Part shown: positions 25,412-33,942 of the stretch, piece by piece
Layout: each line of letters begins with the position of its first letter
How positions within the stretch are numbered: position 1 is the first letter of the stretch
Source of the DNA: Lachnospiraceae bacterium
GTDB lineage: Bacteria; Bacillota; Clostridia; Lachnospirales; Lachnospiraceae
Assembly: GCA_011959285.1 (NCBI GenBank)
Contig: BLLW01000014.1
Location: 1-64,000 of the forward strand
DNA length: 64,000 nucleotides
Direction of reading: 5' to 3'
Made by a program: the position numbers and the translations under genes
Notes under the pieces: model-generated
The model's database searches: none
What the model was told of the DNA's origin: nothing
What the model saw: only the letters and a program-made list of their open reading frames with translations

Positions 25412-26143
25412 TTAATAATTTTCTCCCAAAACTTCTTCCATAAGTTCCACATAGGTTACGCCGATGCCAATCTTTTCCATCCCATTTTTTAGTTGAATGG
25501 TTCTGTGTACCGTATCAATGCTTCTCACATAATTTAAATTTACAATCGTACTGCGATGACATTTTACAAAATCAGAATCATCCAGCTTTTCTAACATCTG
25601 CTTCATTGTAATATAAGGCGCACATCGCACCTTTCTGTCACAGGTATGTATGTACAGCCTGTCATCGATCATCTCAATGTAGGTAATGGCATCCTTCTCT
25701 ATCCTGTAAATGATACCGTTCCATTGAAAATGAATCATTTGATTTTTTTTGATGCTCGTCAAAAAACGCAGGCTGTCTTCTACCACCTTTTTAAATACAT
25801 ATTTATCGGCCGGTTTATCTATAAACTTGTAACAGTTTAGTTTATCATACGTATATAACAGTGTATCCTTCACTTCCGTGATAAACAAAATAGGCGTAAA
25901 CTCATATTTAGGGTGATTGCGTACCCGCTCCACAAACTCAAGTTCCTGAGGAATATGCTCTCCTTCCACTTCCAGCGTAATATCCACTATAAATAAATCA
26001 ATGGGCACTTTGACAGCACATCTATATGCATCCTTTGCATTGTTCCTCGCCAAAATGACTACCTTTTCATTAATCTCAAACAGAATCCTTCTCAGCCGAT
26101 CCAAAGATTCCCATTCATCCTCCAGTAAAAGTATCTTCTTCAC
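25412..26143 (-). CDS. LytTR-family response regulator (orphan)
   Basis: The 243-residue protein has an N-terminal receiver domain with acidic residues at 8-10 and the probable phospho-acceptor D54 in FIVDITL, and a C-terminal LytTR DNA-binding domain (about 135-240) with IHFQWNGIIYRIEKDAITYIEM, VKCHRSTIVNLNYVRSI and RTIQLKNGMEKIGIG. No histidine kinase gene is adjacent, which is unusual for this class; LytTR regulators commonly control bacteriocin, quorum or envelope genes. A terminator closes it, and the maltodextrin operon ends 78 bases upstream, so it is probably an independent unit. Confidence 0.88.
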   Translation of the reverse strand: MKKILLLEDEWESLDRLRRILFEINEKVVILARNNAKDAYRCAVKVPIDLFIVDITLEVEGEHIPQELEFVERVRNHPKYEFTPILFITEVKDTLLYTYDKLNCYKFIDKPADKYVFKKVVEDSLRFLTSIKKNQMIHFQWNGIIYRIEKDAITYIEMIDDRLYIHTCDRKVRCAPYITMKQMLEKLDDSDFVKCHRSTIVNLNYVRSIDTVHRTIQLKNGMEKIGIGVTYVELMEEVLGENY

Positions 26144-26221
26144 CTATCGCTTCTCTCTTTCAGATTATTTAAGGTAAGTATAATACAGGAAATAGATTTA
26201 TACCAGCACAATTTTAAAGTT

Positions 26222-27061
26222 TCATCCTTTTACCGCTCCTTCTGATATACCATTTACCATATTTTTTACGAGGCAGAAATACAAAATAACAATGGGAACT
26301 GCAATAAATACGCTTCCTGCTGCAAATCTTGCAAACTCTGTTTCGTCAAGACTCATAAGCCCCACCGCAACAGTATAAAGATTTTTCTCTTTCAAAAGCA
26401 GTTTTGGAAGAATAAAGTCACTCCACGGCCATGTGAACGAGGTGAGCGCCGTATATACAATAATCGGCTTAGACAACGGCAGATTAATCTTTGTAAAAAT
26501 CTGAAAGTTGGTAGCGCCGTCAATTTTTGCCGCCTCATCAATTGACCTTGGAATCGTATCAAAAAAGCCTTTCTGTGTCAAGTATCCCATGGGTGCGCCG
26601 GATGCGTAGATTAAAATCAGCCCTCCCAGATGATTGATCAATCCAAATTGCGTCATCAAAAGATAAACCACCGTCATTCCCATAAAGGATGGGAACATTC
26701 CCAATACCATAGTCGTCTTCATCATAGGCTTTCTCATTGTAAACTGAAAGCGGGACATGGTATACGCCGTCAGTATCGTCAAAAAGGTTCCAAGCGCGCA
26801 GCTTCCCGCTGCAATCAGCAGTGTATTCATAAACCATTTAGGATAATTATACATTGTAGTGTCTGTAAACAGCTTTACAAAAGAAGCCGTGCTGTACTGA
26901 GCCGGAAAGAATCCATCAAAGGAATAGATACTGCCTGATCTTGAAAAAGAGGCAAGAATCAGCCACAGACATGGAAAAAAGAACACAAATGCCACTGCCA
27001 GCAGAATTAAATATGTAATAGTAGTGTCCAATATTTTTCCTACATTGATCTTACTTCTCAT
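26222..27061 (-). CDS. Maltodextrin ABC transporter permease, MalG-like
   Basis: The 279-residue inner-membrane permease has six expected membrane segments and the EAA loop, visible as IPRSIDEAAKIDGATNFQIFTKINLPLSKP, where the ATPase docks. The start at 27061 overlaps the MalF-like stop by 4 bases (ATGA) and follows gaggagg. The frame is open for 35 more codons upstream, but that stretch lies inside the other permease gene. No ATPase (MalK/MsmX) is in the locus, so a shared ATPase elsewhere is likely, as is common in Firmicutes. Confidence 0.9.
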   Translation of the reverse strand: MRSKINVGKILDTTITYLILLAVAFVFFFPCLWLILASFSRSGSIYSFDGFFPAQYSTASFVKLFTDTTMYNYPKWFMNTLLIAAGSCALGTFLTILTAYTMSRFQFTMRKPMMKTTMVLGMFPSFMGMTVVYLLMTQFGLINHLGGLILIYASGAPMGYLTQKGFFDTIPRSIDEAAKIDGATNFQIFTKINLPLSKPIIVYTALTSFTWPWSDFILPKLLLKEKNLYTVAVGLMSLDETEFARFAAGSVFIAVPIVILYFCLVKNMVNGISEGAVKG

Positions 27062-28377
27062 TGAAATGTGTCCTCCTCTCGATAGGATGGTGATTTCACA
27101 TAAATGATCAGGGAAATAAAAGATGTAATCATAAAGATCACCAAACTGATAGCAGCTCCGATACAATAATAATTATTGTCAATGGACAGATTATAAAGCC
27201 AATTGATCAAAAGATCTGTGTCACTGGCAAGAAAATACCCATCCACATATAGACCTCCTCTTAAAAAATAAAAGATACCGAAATTATTAAAGTTGCCAAT
27301 AAACTGGCTAAGTAAAACTGGTGTTGTGGCAAACAGCATAAAAGGCATGGTCAGCTTCTGAAACTGCTTCCATCTGCCCGCCCCATCGATGCGGGAAGCT
27401 TCATACAGAGACATATCCCTGTTGGAAAGATGCCCTGTCGCCAAAAGCATGATGGAAGGTACGCTGATCCAGCAATTCACCAGCACACCGATTCCCCTCG
27501 CCATCCACTTTGCATCCAGATCCAAGAAGCCTACGGCTAAATGACCGGAAGCTGTGATGATCTGGTTGATAGGTCCTCCATAGGAAAACATAAATTTAAA
27601 CGCTAACAGCGTAATGAACCCGGGAATGGCATATGCCAGTATTGGGAAGGCACGCCAAAGCGCTTTTCCCTTTACACACTCTTTATCAAGCAAAAGGGCA
27701 AGCCCCAGCCCTAAAAAGTAATTCAGCACAGTAGATACCACTGCCCAAAGCAGATTCCACCCCAGTATTTTAAAGAAAGTTGGTGCAAACTGGGACAGAG
27801 TAATCAACTTTTCAAAGTTGGCAATTCCCACCCAGTCCACAAGTTCAGGCGGAACGATATCACCTCCATAATTGGTAAACGCAATCAAAATCATAAACAC
27901 GATGGGCAGAATATTGAACACACATACCCCCAGCACCGGAAGCGTAAGAACGGTTATATAAAACTTCTTATCTAAAAGCTGCGCCAGCTCTTCTTTAAAG
28001 GATAAAGGTCTTTTTCCTGCCTCAAAGGCTTTCTGCATTTGATAAGCATCTTTTATATTTAATTGATACAGATAAAGGAAAGCTGCAACGACTACCCATG
28101 CAAAAATCCCCATGAGCAGCATAATAACGGAATTGTCTCCCACAATGCCCAGCCAGGCGTCGCCCTTTTGTGTCCCCAATGTAAAGAAGCCCCTAATATC
28201 TTCAACCCCTCTTAAAATCATATAAATGATAATGCCTATTTCCAGCAAAAAATATATAATTCCCTTAAAATAGCTGCCATACAGAAGCTGTCCTCCCCCC
28301 ATAACCACCGCAGAGAGCTTTACTTTCCAGCTGCTGTCACAAACTGCAGACGTAAACTTATTCCATTTCTCTTTCAT
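27058..28377 (-). CDS. Maltodextrin ABC transporter permease, MalF-like
   Basis: At 439 residues it is longer than a simple six-helix permease because of an N-terminal extension with extra membrane segments (about residues 20-130: GGGQLLYGSYFKGIIYFL, then VIMLLMGIFAWVVVAAFLYLY). The core permease follows, with the EAA loop at LYEASRIDGAGRWKQFQKLTMPFM. It is coupled to the MalG-like gene by a 4-base overlap and follows the binding-protein gene by 23 bases. The extension matches Firmicute MalF/MdxF-type permeases. Confidence 0.9.
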   Translation of the reverse strand: MKEKWNKFTSAVCDSSWKVKLSAVVMGGGQLLYGSYFKGIIYFLLEIGIIIYMILRGVEDIRGFFTLGTQKGDAWLGIVGDNSVIMLLMGIFAWVVVAAFLYLYQLNIKDAYQMQKAFEAGKRPLSFKEELAQLLDKKFYITVLTLPVLGVCVFNILPIVFMILIAFTNYGGDIVPPELVDWVGIANFEKLITLSQFAPTFFKILGWNLLWAVVSTVLNYFLGLGLALLLDKECVKGKALWRAFPILAYAIPGFITLLAFKFMFSYGGPINQIITASGHLAVGFLDLDAKWMARGIGVLVNCWISVPSIMLLATGHLSNRDMSLYEASRIDGAGRWKQFQKLTMPFMLFATTPVLLSQFIGNFNNFGIFYFLRGGLYVDGYFLASDTDLLINWLYNLSIDNNYYCIGAAISLVIFMITSFISLIIYVKSPSYREEDTFQ

Positions 28378-28400
28378 CCTCTCCCGCTCCTTCCTACAAT

Positions 28401-29876
28401 TTATTTCAGCGTAAAGATGGCATCATAAATCTGTTGGTCTACCGCTTCAAGCCCTTTCTTCATAGCTTCCAAATCTGTGTATTTTTTCTCCCCTTCTGAT
28501 CTGAAGGCATCTTTGGCAAGATCTGTGAAAAACGTCTCCCCAGGCGTCCAGATCTGGCTTACTTCCTTAATGGATGGCATCAACACGATATTGCCGGCTT
28601 CCAGATTGTCATATAAAAGCTGGGACGTACCTCCTGCCGTTTCCGCTGCATCGTTCCTTGCAGGAGCAACGCCTAGCAGCGCACTTCTATTGACCATCAT
28701 CTCATAACTGGTGGCAAATTCCACGAATGCCAGACAGGCATTGGGATATTTTGTGTATGCACTAATGGCATATCCATTGATACCGCCCATGGATTTTGCA
28801 TCAAGAAAATTTCCTTCTTCTGTCAGATCTCCGCTTTCCGGCAGTTTAGGCAGTGTAGTCATAACAAGATTTTCCTGTGCCTTTGCACTTGCGTCCGCTT
28901 CTGAAAGCCCCTCTTCTTCATAGGCTGATATCATCTCATCCAAAAATGTGGAATACATATCCGGCGTGGTGATGGTTGCAAAATAAGTACCGTCTGCCAG
29001 TTTACTGTAGGCATTCGTTGTAATCGAGTCATCAATACATTCCTCGTTCATTGCACTGGCGAGCTGGCTTAGCACCCATGCTCCTTTTTCTGCTTCCCCT
29101 GCTGAAAACCCAATGTCCGAAGGGTCGGTATTATTATTTCCAAAGACATATCCGCCGTAGGTAAATAAAAATCCGCTGGAAAAATATACATCAAACAAGG
29201 ACTTCATATATCCATATTTACTGCCATCTTCCTCATGGCGGCTGACAGAATATGCATACATGGCATTCCAGTTTTCAGCCATATCCGGAATCTTATTTCC
29301 ATTTTCATCCCACACCTGCTCCCAATCTTCTGGCAGAAGATCTTTCCTATAGTACAGCATCGGCGCCTGTACATTGACCGGAACGCCGCAGGTATATGCC
29401 GTTTCTCCAAGCTGAATCTGGTAAGCCGCCCATGCGGTTTCGGGAATCTGATCAAAACATTCCATCGTTTCCACGGGAAGAGGATAAATATGTTTTCCTT
29501 CCGCATACTGCATGATAATATCATTTGCCTGATAAAGGACATCCGGTCCATACCCATAAGGTCCGTCATTGGCAAGATCCAGATACTGATTCATATTGGC
29601 ATCCACCGCCACAATACCATATTCCGCATATTTCTCATTGAAAGCCTCGATCAGCGACGCAAAATATCCCTTGGAAACGGCTGTGTCATTTTCGAGAACC
29701 TGTATCGTAACATTATGTTCCAACTCACCATTAAACACTGTATTGATAACGCCGGTTTCCTCTTGCGTCTGTACATCTGGCGCAGTCTGCACGTTTTCTG
29801 CCTCCTTGCCGCATCCCGTTTGCCCCCCGATACACAGACATATTGCCATTAGTAATGTAATGCTCTTCCTCTTCAT
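28401..29876 (-). CDS. Maltodextrin-binding lipoprotein (family 1 solute-binding protein)
   Basis: Delivers oligosaccharides to the MalFG-like permeases. The 491-residue precursor has a signal peptide ending in a lipobox (QTGC, lipid-modified C22), then an acidic spacer and a type 1 carbohydrate-binding fold with VQAPMLYYRKDLLPEDWE, MGGINGYAISAYTKYPNACLAFVEF and GVAPARNDAAE. The ATG at 29876 follows ggagg; the frame is open to 29921 but those codons overlap the GH13 gene's end. Neighbours argue for maltodextrins as substrate, though the sequence alone does not prove it. Confidence 0.9.
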   Translation of the reverse strand: MKRKSITLLMAICLCIGGQTGCGKEAENVQTAPDVQTQEETGVINTVFNGELEHNVTIQVLENDTAVSKGYFASLIEAFNEKYAEYGIVAVDANMNQYLDLANDGPYGYGPDVLYQANDIIMQYAEGKHIYPLPVETMECFDQIPETAWAAYQIQLGETAYTCGVPVNVQAPMLYYRKDLLPEDWEQVWDENGNKIPDMAENWNAMYAYSVSRHEEDGSKYGYMKSLFDVYFSSGFLFTYGGYVFGNNNTDPSDIGFSAGEAEKGAWVLSQLASAMNEECIDDSITTNAYSKLADGTYFATITTPDMYSTFLDEMISAYEEEGLSEADASAKAQENLVMTTLPKLPESGDLTEEGNFLDAKSMGGINGYAISAYTKYPNACLAFVEFATSYEMMVNRSALLGVAPARNDAAETAGGTSQLLYDNLEAGNIVLMPSIKEVSQIWTPGETFFTDLAKDAFRSEGEKKYTDLEAMKKGLEAVDQQIYDAIFTLK

Positions 29877-29898
29877 TTTTCCTCCATTCCGAAACATT

Positions 29899-31608
29899 TT
29901 ATATTTCCTGCCCCATAACAACTAAGAATCCATTATTCTCCAACTCTCTATCATAGCGATGGCTGCTCATCACTTTCTGGTCTTCAGAAAGACTTACCTG
30001 TTTTTCTCTTTTGGATAAATTTATATAAAGTACGATTTTCCGTTCCTCCCAGATTCTCTCCACACACAGCATCTCATCTTCTTCCCTAAGATTTACCTTT
30101 CCATACTGTAAAACCGAATCCGCACGAAGGGCTGTCAGTTCCTTTATCGTTCTCATAACTTCTCTATCCCAGTTCTCCTGTTTCCAATTAAAACATCTGC
30201 GTGAATCCGGGTCATACCCTCCCTCCATACAGATTTCCGTTCCGTAATAAATGCACGGTGCCCCAGGAACGATGATTTCCAGCGCCAAAGCACACAACAG
30301 CTTATCCTTGTCTTTGGAAACTTCTGTAAAGAAACGGTGGGTGTCATGGGAATCAATGAGATTCAACATCATGAAATTGACCTGCTCCGTGTTGCGCATC
30401 AGATTGCCACTTAGCTTTTCTGCCATCTCCTTTGCCGAGAACGTTTCTCTTGCAAAATAATCCAAACATGCTTTCGTAAAGGAATAGTTCATTATGCTGT
30501 CATACTGGTCGCCCATCAGATACGGGTACGCATCATGCCAGTTTTCCCCAATAATAACACAGTCTTTTTTTTCTGCCTTGACTTCACGTCTGAACCGCCT
30601 CCAAAATTCATGGGATACCTCATCCGACACATCAAGTCTCCAGCCATCAATATCCGTCTCTCTGATCCAATATAAAGCAATCTCGATTAAAAAATCCTGT
30701 ACCCCCTGATCTGCCGTGTTAAGCTTGGGCATATAGTTACATGTGGCAAAGCATTCATAATTCATCTTTTCCGGATCAGGGTATTCTCCGTCTATGAGAA
30801 ACCAGTTATAGTACGCAGATTTTTTCCCGTTGCTTAAGACATCCTGAAACTCAGTCATTTTCATACTGCAATGATTGAACACGGCATCAAAAATGATGCG
30901 GATTCCTTTTTCATGTGCCTTTGCCACCAGTTCCTTTGCATCTTCCATTGTCCCAAACTGAGAATCCACCTTTTTATAGTCACTGATATCATATTTATGA
31001 TTTGATACAGATTCAAAAATGGGGGTTAAGTAAATTGCATTCACTCCTAAGTCTTTTATATAATCCAACTTCTTGATGATGCCTTTTATATCTCCTCCTG
31101 CAAAACTTTTAGGGGTAGGAATATCACCCCACTGCATTGTAATATATTTTGTATCCTTCTCACAATCCCCCTGATAAAAGCGATCCACAAAAATCTGATA
31201 AAAAACTGCGCTTCGCATCCATTCAACCACTTCCATAATATCATTCGTATTGATATATGGCATCTGAAAAAAATTGTAAAATCCTTCTTCAAAGTTATAG
31301 GTCTTTGTGATTCCATCTTCGCTGTAATAATAAATATTTCCCTTCTCCTCTATCTGGAAAATATACGCTAGACGCACATCCTCAAGCTGTAACTTGATTT
31401 CATAATAGTGGTACAGCCTGTCGCTGTAGCAAATATTCATTTTTTCCTGCCTGCGTTTGATTGCAAAATCATATTTGCAGGCGTGGATTAGAGAAACCTC
31501 CGCTTCCTCATCCTCCCTTGCCATGCGCAGGCGTAAGACAAGTTCCTTCTCTCCGCTGGCAAAGCAGTATCGTGAATCCGGTATGTGTAAAATTGCGTGT
31601 TGATTCAT
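29899..31608 (-). CDS. GH13 alpha-glucan hydrolase (neopullulanase/cyclomaltodextrinase-like)
   Basis: The 569-residue protein begins with a CBM34-like beta-sandwich (about 1-120), then a catalytic barrel. The four GH13 regions are present: DAVFNH (241-246), DGWRLD with nucleophile D326, GEN with acid/base E355, and IDSHD with D422. There is no signal peptide, so it acts in the cytoplasm on imported maltodextrins. The CBM34 domain and the sequence GENWHD point to the GH13_20-type neopullulanase/cyclomaltodextrinase group. It is the first gene of the transport operon and diverges from the LacI-type gene. Exact bond and substrate specificity are inferred. Confidence 0.9.
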   Translation of the reverse strand: MNQHAILHIPDSRYCFASGEKELVLRLRMAREDEEAEVSLIHACKYDFAIKRRQEKMNICYSDRLYHYYEIKLQLEDVRLAYIFQIEEKGNIYYYSEDGITKTYNFEEGFYNFFQMPYINTNDIMEVVEWMRSAVFYQIFVDRFYQGDCEKDTKYITMQWGDIPTPKSFAGGDIKGIIKKLDYIKDLGVNAIYLTPIFESVSNHKYDISDYKKVDSQFGTMEDAKELVAKAHEKGIRIIFDAVFNHCSMKMTEFQDVLSNGKKSAYYNWFLIDGEYPDPEKMNYECFATCNYMPKLNTADQGVQDFLIEIALYWIRETDIDGWRLDVSDEVSHEFWRRFRREVKAEKKDCVIIGENWHDAYPYLMGDQYDSIMNYSFTKACLDYFARETFSAKEMAEKLSGNLMRNTEQVNFMMLNLIDSHDTHRFFTEVSKDKDKLLCALALEIIVPGAPCIYYGTEICMEGGYDPDSRRCFNWKQENWDREVMRTIKELTALRADSVLQYGKVNLREEDEMLCVERIWEERKIVLYINLSKREKQVSLSEDQKVMSSHRYDRELENNGFLVVMGQEI

Positions 31609-31638
31609 TTCATTTCCTTTCGAATATCTAGTTTGCTG

Positions 31639-31667
31639 TTGACAAATGACTGAAAATTCTGAATAAT
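31639..31667 (+). promoter_or_regulatory. Promoter of the LacI-type regulator
   Basis: Consensus TTGACA, 17 bases, AATAAT. The 90-base divergent region also must hold the GH13 operon promoter, but I see only weak elements on the minus strand, and no copy of the AACCGTTTAAAC motif found at 33.8 kb. Confidence 0.65.
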
Positions 31668-31698
31668 AATGGGTAAATGCTTTTAAAGGAGGATGATT

Positions 31699-32496
31699 AT
31701 GGACCGGAAGGTTACGATTAAAGATGTTGCACGGGAAGCCGGTGTTTCCGTTGCTACCGTTTCATATGTTGTCAATAATCGAACAGATCTGCGCATCAGC
31801 GAAGCAACCCGCAAAAAGGTACTGCAAGTCATCAATCTGCTTGATTACACGCCTAATCAGGCGGCTAAGGCACTTGCCACCAATCGCAAGAACCTTCTTG
31901 CCATCTACTCATCTCCTGCCTGTTCCATCTTAAAAAAAGCGGAGCAGCTATGTACGATTCAATTTCTATCACAATTTCTTCATAAGAAAAGTTTTAGTCT
32001 TATATATTTAGAACATGATTACAATGAAAAATGCGAGCAGGCAGATGCGATTATCTGCTATGATGTATCTTCTGCATGTTTCCGCCAGCTTGGAGATAAC
32101 AACTTTATCCCTCTTATTGCGTTAGACTGTATGGTAAACGACCCTCTTTTCTTTCAAATCAATACAGATTACCAACTGCTTTCAGAAAAAGCCCAAAGCT
32201 TTTTTCACGGCGAACCATATCGATATATATTGCTTCAAACCGACAATAAAGAAAAAGAGAATTTTCTTAAAAATAGATTTGCCGACCTTCTCTTTATAAG
32301 CAGCCTCGATGACCTGCACGCTCTGAGCGGCCAAAACTTTTTAGTTACAGAGTCCTCTTTAAATGCTCTTTTAGCGAAGCAGAATAAAGTCTGTTTCATT
32401 CCCTCTATGTCAGACGCAAAAGCAGAGATACTGCTGCAATGTATTGAAAACGCACTTCAAAGAACACTGATCGACCAACATCATATTCTTGTGTAA
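31699..32496 (+). CDS. Short LacI-family transcriptional regulator
   Basis: The N-terminal DNA-binding domain is complete: VTIKDVAREAGVSVATVSYVVNN, the hinge region KKVLQVINLLDYTPNQAAKAL. After it, the sugar-binding part is shortened, giving 265 residues against about 330-340 for usual LacI proteins, and family motifs of the periplasmic-binding-like fold are weak. I use the ATG at 31699, 6 bases after aaaggagg; the ATG at 31693 overlaps that site. It is transcribed away from the GH13-transport operon and is its likely regulator. Whether the reduced effector domain still binds sugar is open. Confidence 0.88.
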   Translation: MDRKVTIKDVAREAGVSVATVSYVVNNRTDLRISEATRKKVLQVINLLDYTPNQAAKALATNRKNLLAIYSSPACSILKKAEQLCTIQFLSQFLHKKSFSLIYLEHDYNEKCEQADAIICYDVSSACFRQLGDNNFIPLIALDCMVNDPLFFQINTDYQLLSEKAQSFFHGEPYRYILLQTDNKEKENFLKNRFADLLFISSLDDLHALSGQNFLVTESSLNALLAKQNKVCFIPSMSDAKAEILLQCIENALQRTLIDQHHILV

Positions 32497-32539
32497 GCAG
32501 CGGATGCCTCATCTAACAAGGCATCCCTATGTTAATAAC

Positions 32540-32568
32540 ACCGCTCTTAAGAAGACCTTAAGAGCGGT
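32540..32568. terminator. Perfect 12-bp stem between lacI and the lipoprotein gene
   Basis: Arms accgctcttaag and cttaagagcggt with a 5-base loop, followed by aaaaatc on the plus strand and gttattaac on the minus strand. The two genes converge on it. The T-run is poor in both directions, so its strength is uncertain. A second small stem (ggatgcc/ggcatcc, 32503-32526) precedes it. Confidence 0.5.
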
Positions 32569-32574
32569 AAAAAT

Positions 32575-33768
32575 CTATTCAAATGCAACTTTAAGTACTT
32601 GTGTGGATGAATCATACGTAAAAGTATAACTTCCTCCTGCTCCTGCCACCAGATTTGCACCTTCTGTACCTGTCACATAAGACAAGCTATCCGCATCATC
32701 CTCTGCAATATTCGTATAACGGATATATTCATTCCCTACACTTTCCGTATCCTCTGCTGTGATTAAAGAAGTAAACATAAATTCGTCCCCTTCTTCAAGT
32801 GTAATGGTCAGGGTATATATGCCATTTTCCTCGGTAAACTTTGTTTCATCAGAGTAAACATCTTTCCAGTCGGTGATCTTTGCACCTTTAATATAATAAT
32901 CGGTCTGTACCTCTACTCCGCTTGTCTGTGATTCCCCGTTATAGGTCCAGGTAATTCTGTCATAAGGATTGATGTTAAAGTTTTCCTTATTATCCTCGGA
33001 ATAACCGTTTGCCTCTGTATCATAGGTATCTTCTCCCGGATAGGTAGTCAGCGTGATCGTATAGTTGCCAGGAACCTTTACCTTAATGTTGGCTCTCTTT
33101 ACGCCTGTATCCCCCAGCCCGCCTGAATTGGCAAAATATTCCACTCCGTCTATAGTAATGGTATCTAAGTATCCATAGCCTCTTTGATTTTCCCATGCAC
33201 TGTTCATTGCAAGCTGGAATTCATCGCCTTCTTCCAGATCCAACGTGATGGTATAAATGTTTGCCTCTGCATTTTCTTCTTTCTGCATAGTCTGTGCATC
33301 CCCGATCACACTTCCCCAGCTAGATTCCATAAGTGCCGGACTCTTCCCGCTTCCTAAAATCGCAAAAGTCCTTGTATCTTCCACATAAGATACAAACCCT
33401 GCAAATACAGAAGTGTCCTGCGTAATGGCTGTGGCGAAATCAAAGCGGTGACTCATCTGAGGAGTTGCAAACCACCCGGCAAAGGTATATCCATCCTTTT
33501 CAGGAACATACTCTTCCAATAATGCGCCATCTTCTACCTCCACTGTCTGCAATACCGTTGTTCCATCAGAATCATAAAAGGTCACTGCATGTGCCTGCTG
33601 CACTTCTTCTTGCTGCGTTTCTTCTTCCTACGCCTCTTCACTGCCTTCCTGTGTCGCCTCTGCCTCTGTGTTTTGGCTGCTTTCCTGCACACCGCCCCCT
33701 GATCCGCATGCCGCCAGTCCAATAGCCGCTGCTGTCAGCATACTTACTGTCATTAATCTCTTTTTCAT
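32575..33768 (-). pseudogene. Starch-binding-type lipoprotein gene interrupted by in-frame TAG
   Basis: An ATG at 33768 with a site upstream opens MKKRLMTVSMLTAAAIGLAAC, a lipoprotein signal with lipobox LAAC (C21). At codon 47 the frame meets TAG (33628-33630 on the plus strand as cta). The frame then continues unbroken for 350 codons. After the stop come an InlB B-repeat/Flg_new-like module (VTFYDSDGTTVLQTVEVEDG to YTFAGWFA) and two related domains, each with an LEEGDEF motif, resembling carbohydrate-binding modules of surface starch-binding proteins. The sequence around the stop is a low-complexity E/Q linker. It is either a nonsense mutation or a base error. As read, only a 46-residue peptide is made. 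Twin LacI-type operators precede it. Confidence 0.85.
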
Positions 33769-33792
33769 TTTTTGCCTTCCTTTCTCTTTTAT

Positions 33793-33806
33793 TTAACCGT
33801 TTAAAC
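33793..33806. promoter_or_regulatory. LacI-type operator 2 (TTAACCGTTTAAAC)
   Basis: Identical to the copy at 33851-33864, 58 bases away. The CG-centred near-palindrome is the usual style of LacI-family sites. It lies in the 5' untranslated region of the lipoprotein gene. Confidence 0.65.
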
Positions 33807-33850
33807 AGTCTGGTAAAAAGGAAGCAAATCATCTACTACGTTTGATTTGC

Positions 33851-33864
33851 TTAACCGTTTAAAC
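33851..33864. promoter_or_regulatory. LacI-type operator 1 (TTAACCGTTTAAAC)
   Basis: It lies immediately downstream of the predicted -10 element and would cover the transcription start. An inverted repeat gcaaatca...tgatttgc (33824-33850) lies between the two operators. Confidence 0.65.
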
Positions 33865-33870
33865 AATTTA

Positions 33871-33899
33871 AATTTACCACTTTTTTTATCCCTTGTCAA
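33871..33899 (-). promoter_or_regulatory. Promoter of the starch-binding-type lipoprotein gene
   Basis: On the minus strand TTGACA, 17 bases, TAAATT, with a twin-operator arrangement downstream. Confidence 0.7.
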
Positions 33900-33942
33900 G
33901 GTTTTGTATTTATTTTAGTACATTAAAGGTGTAGTTGTCCTT

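Noticed and set aside
26222-31608. Missing ATPase as sign of a broken transporter
   Set aside because: Firmicute sugar transporters often share a single MsmX/MalK-type ATPase encoded elsewhere, so no ATPase in the locus is normal.
33628-33630. Pyrrolysine or other stop-codon reading at the TAG of the lipoprotein gene
   Set aside because: No pyrrolysine genes are in the window, many other genes in it are fine without reassigned stops, and the position is an unstructured linker; nonsense mutation or base error is simpler.
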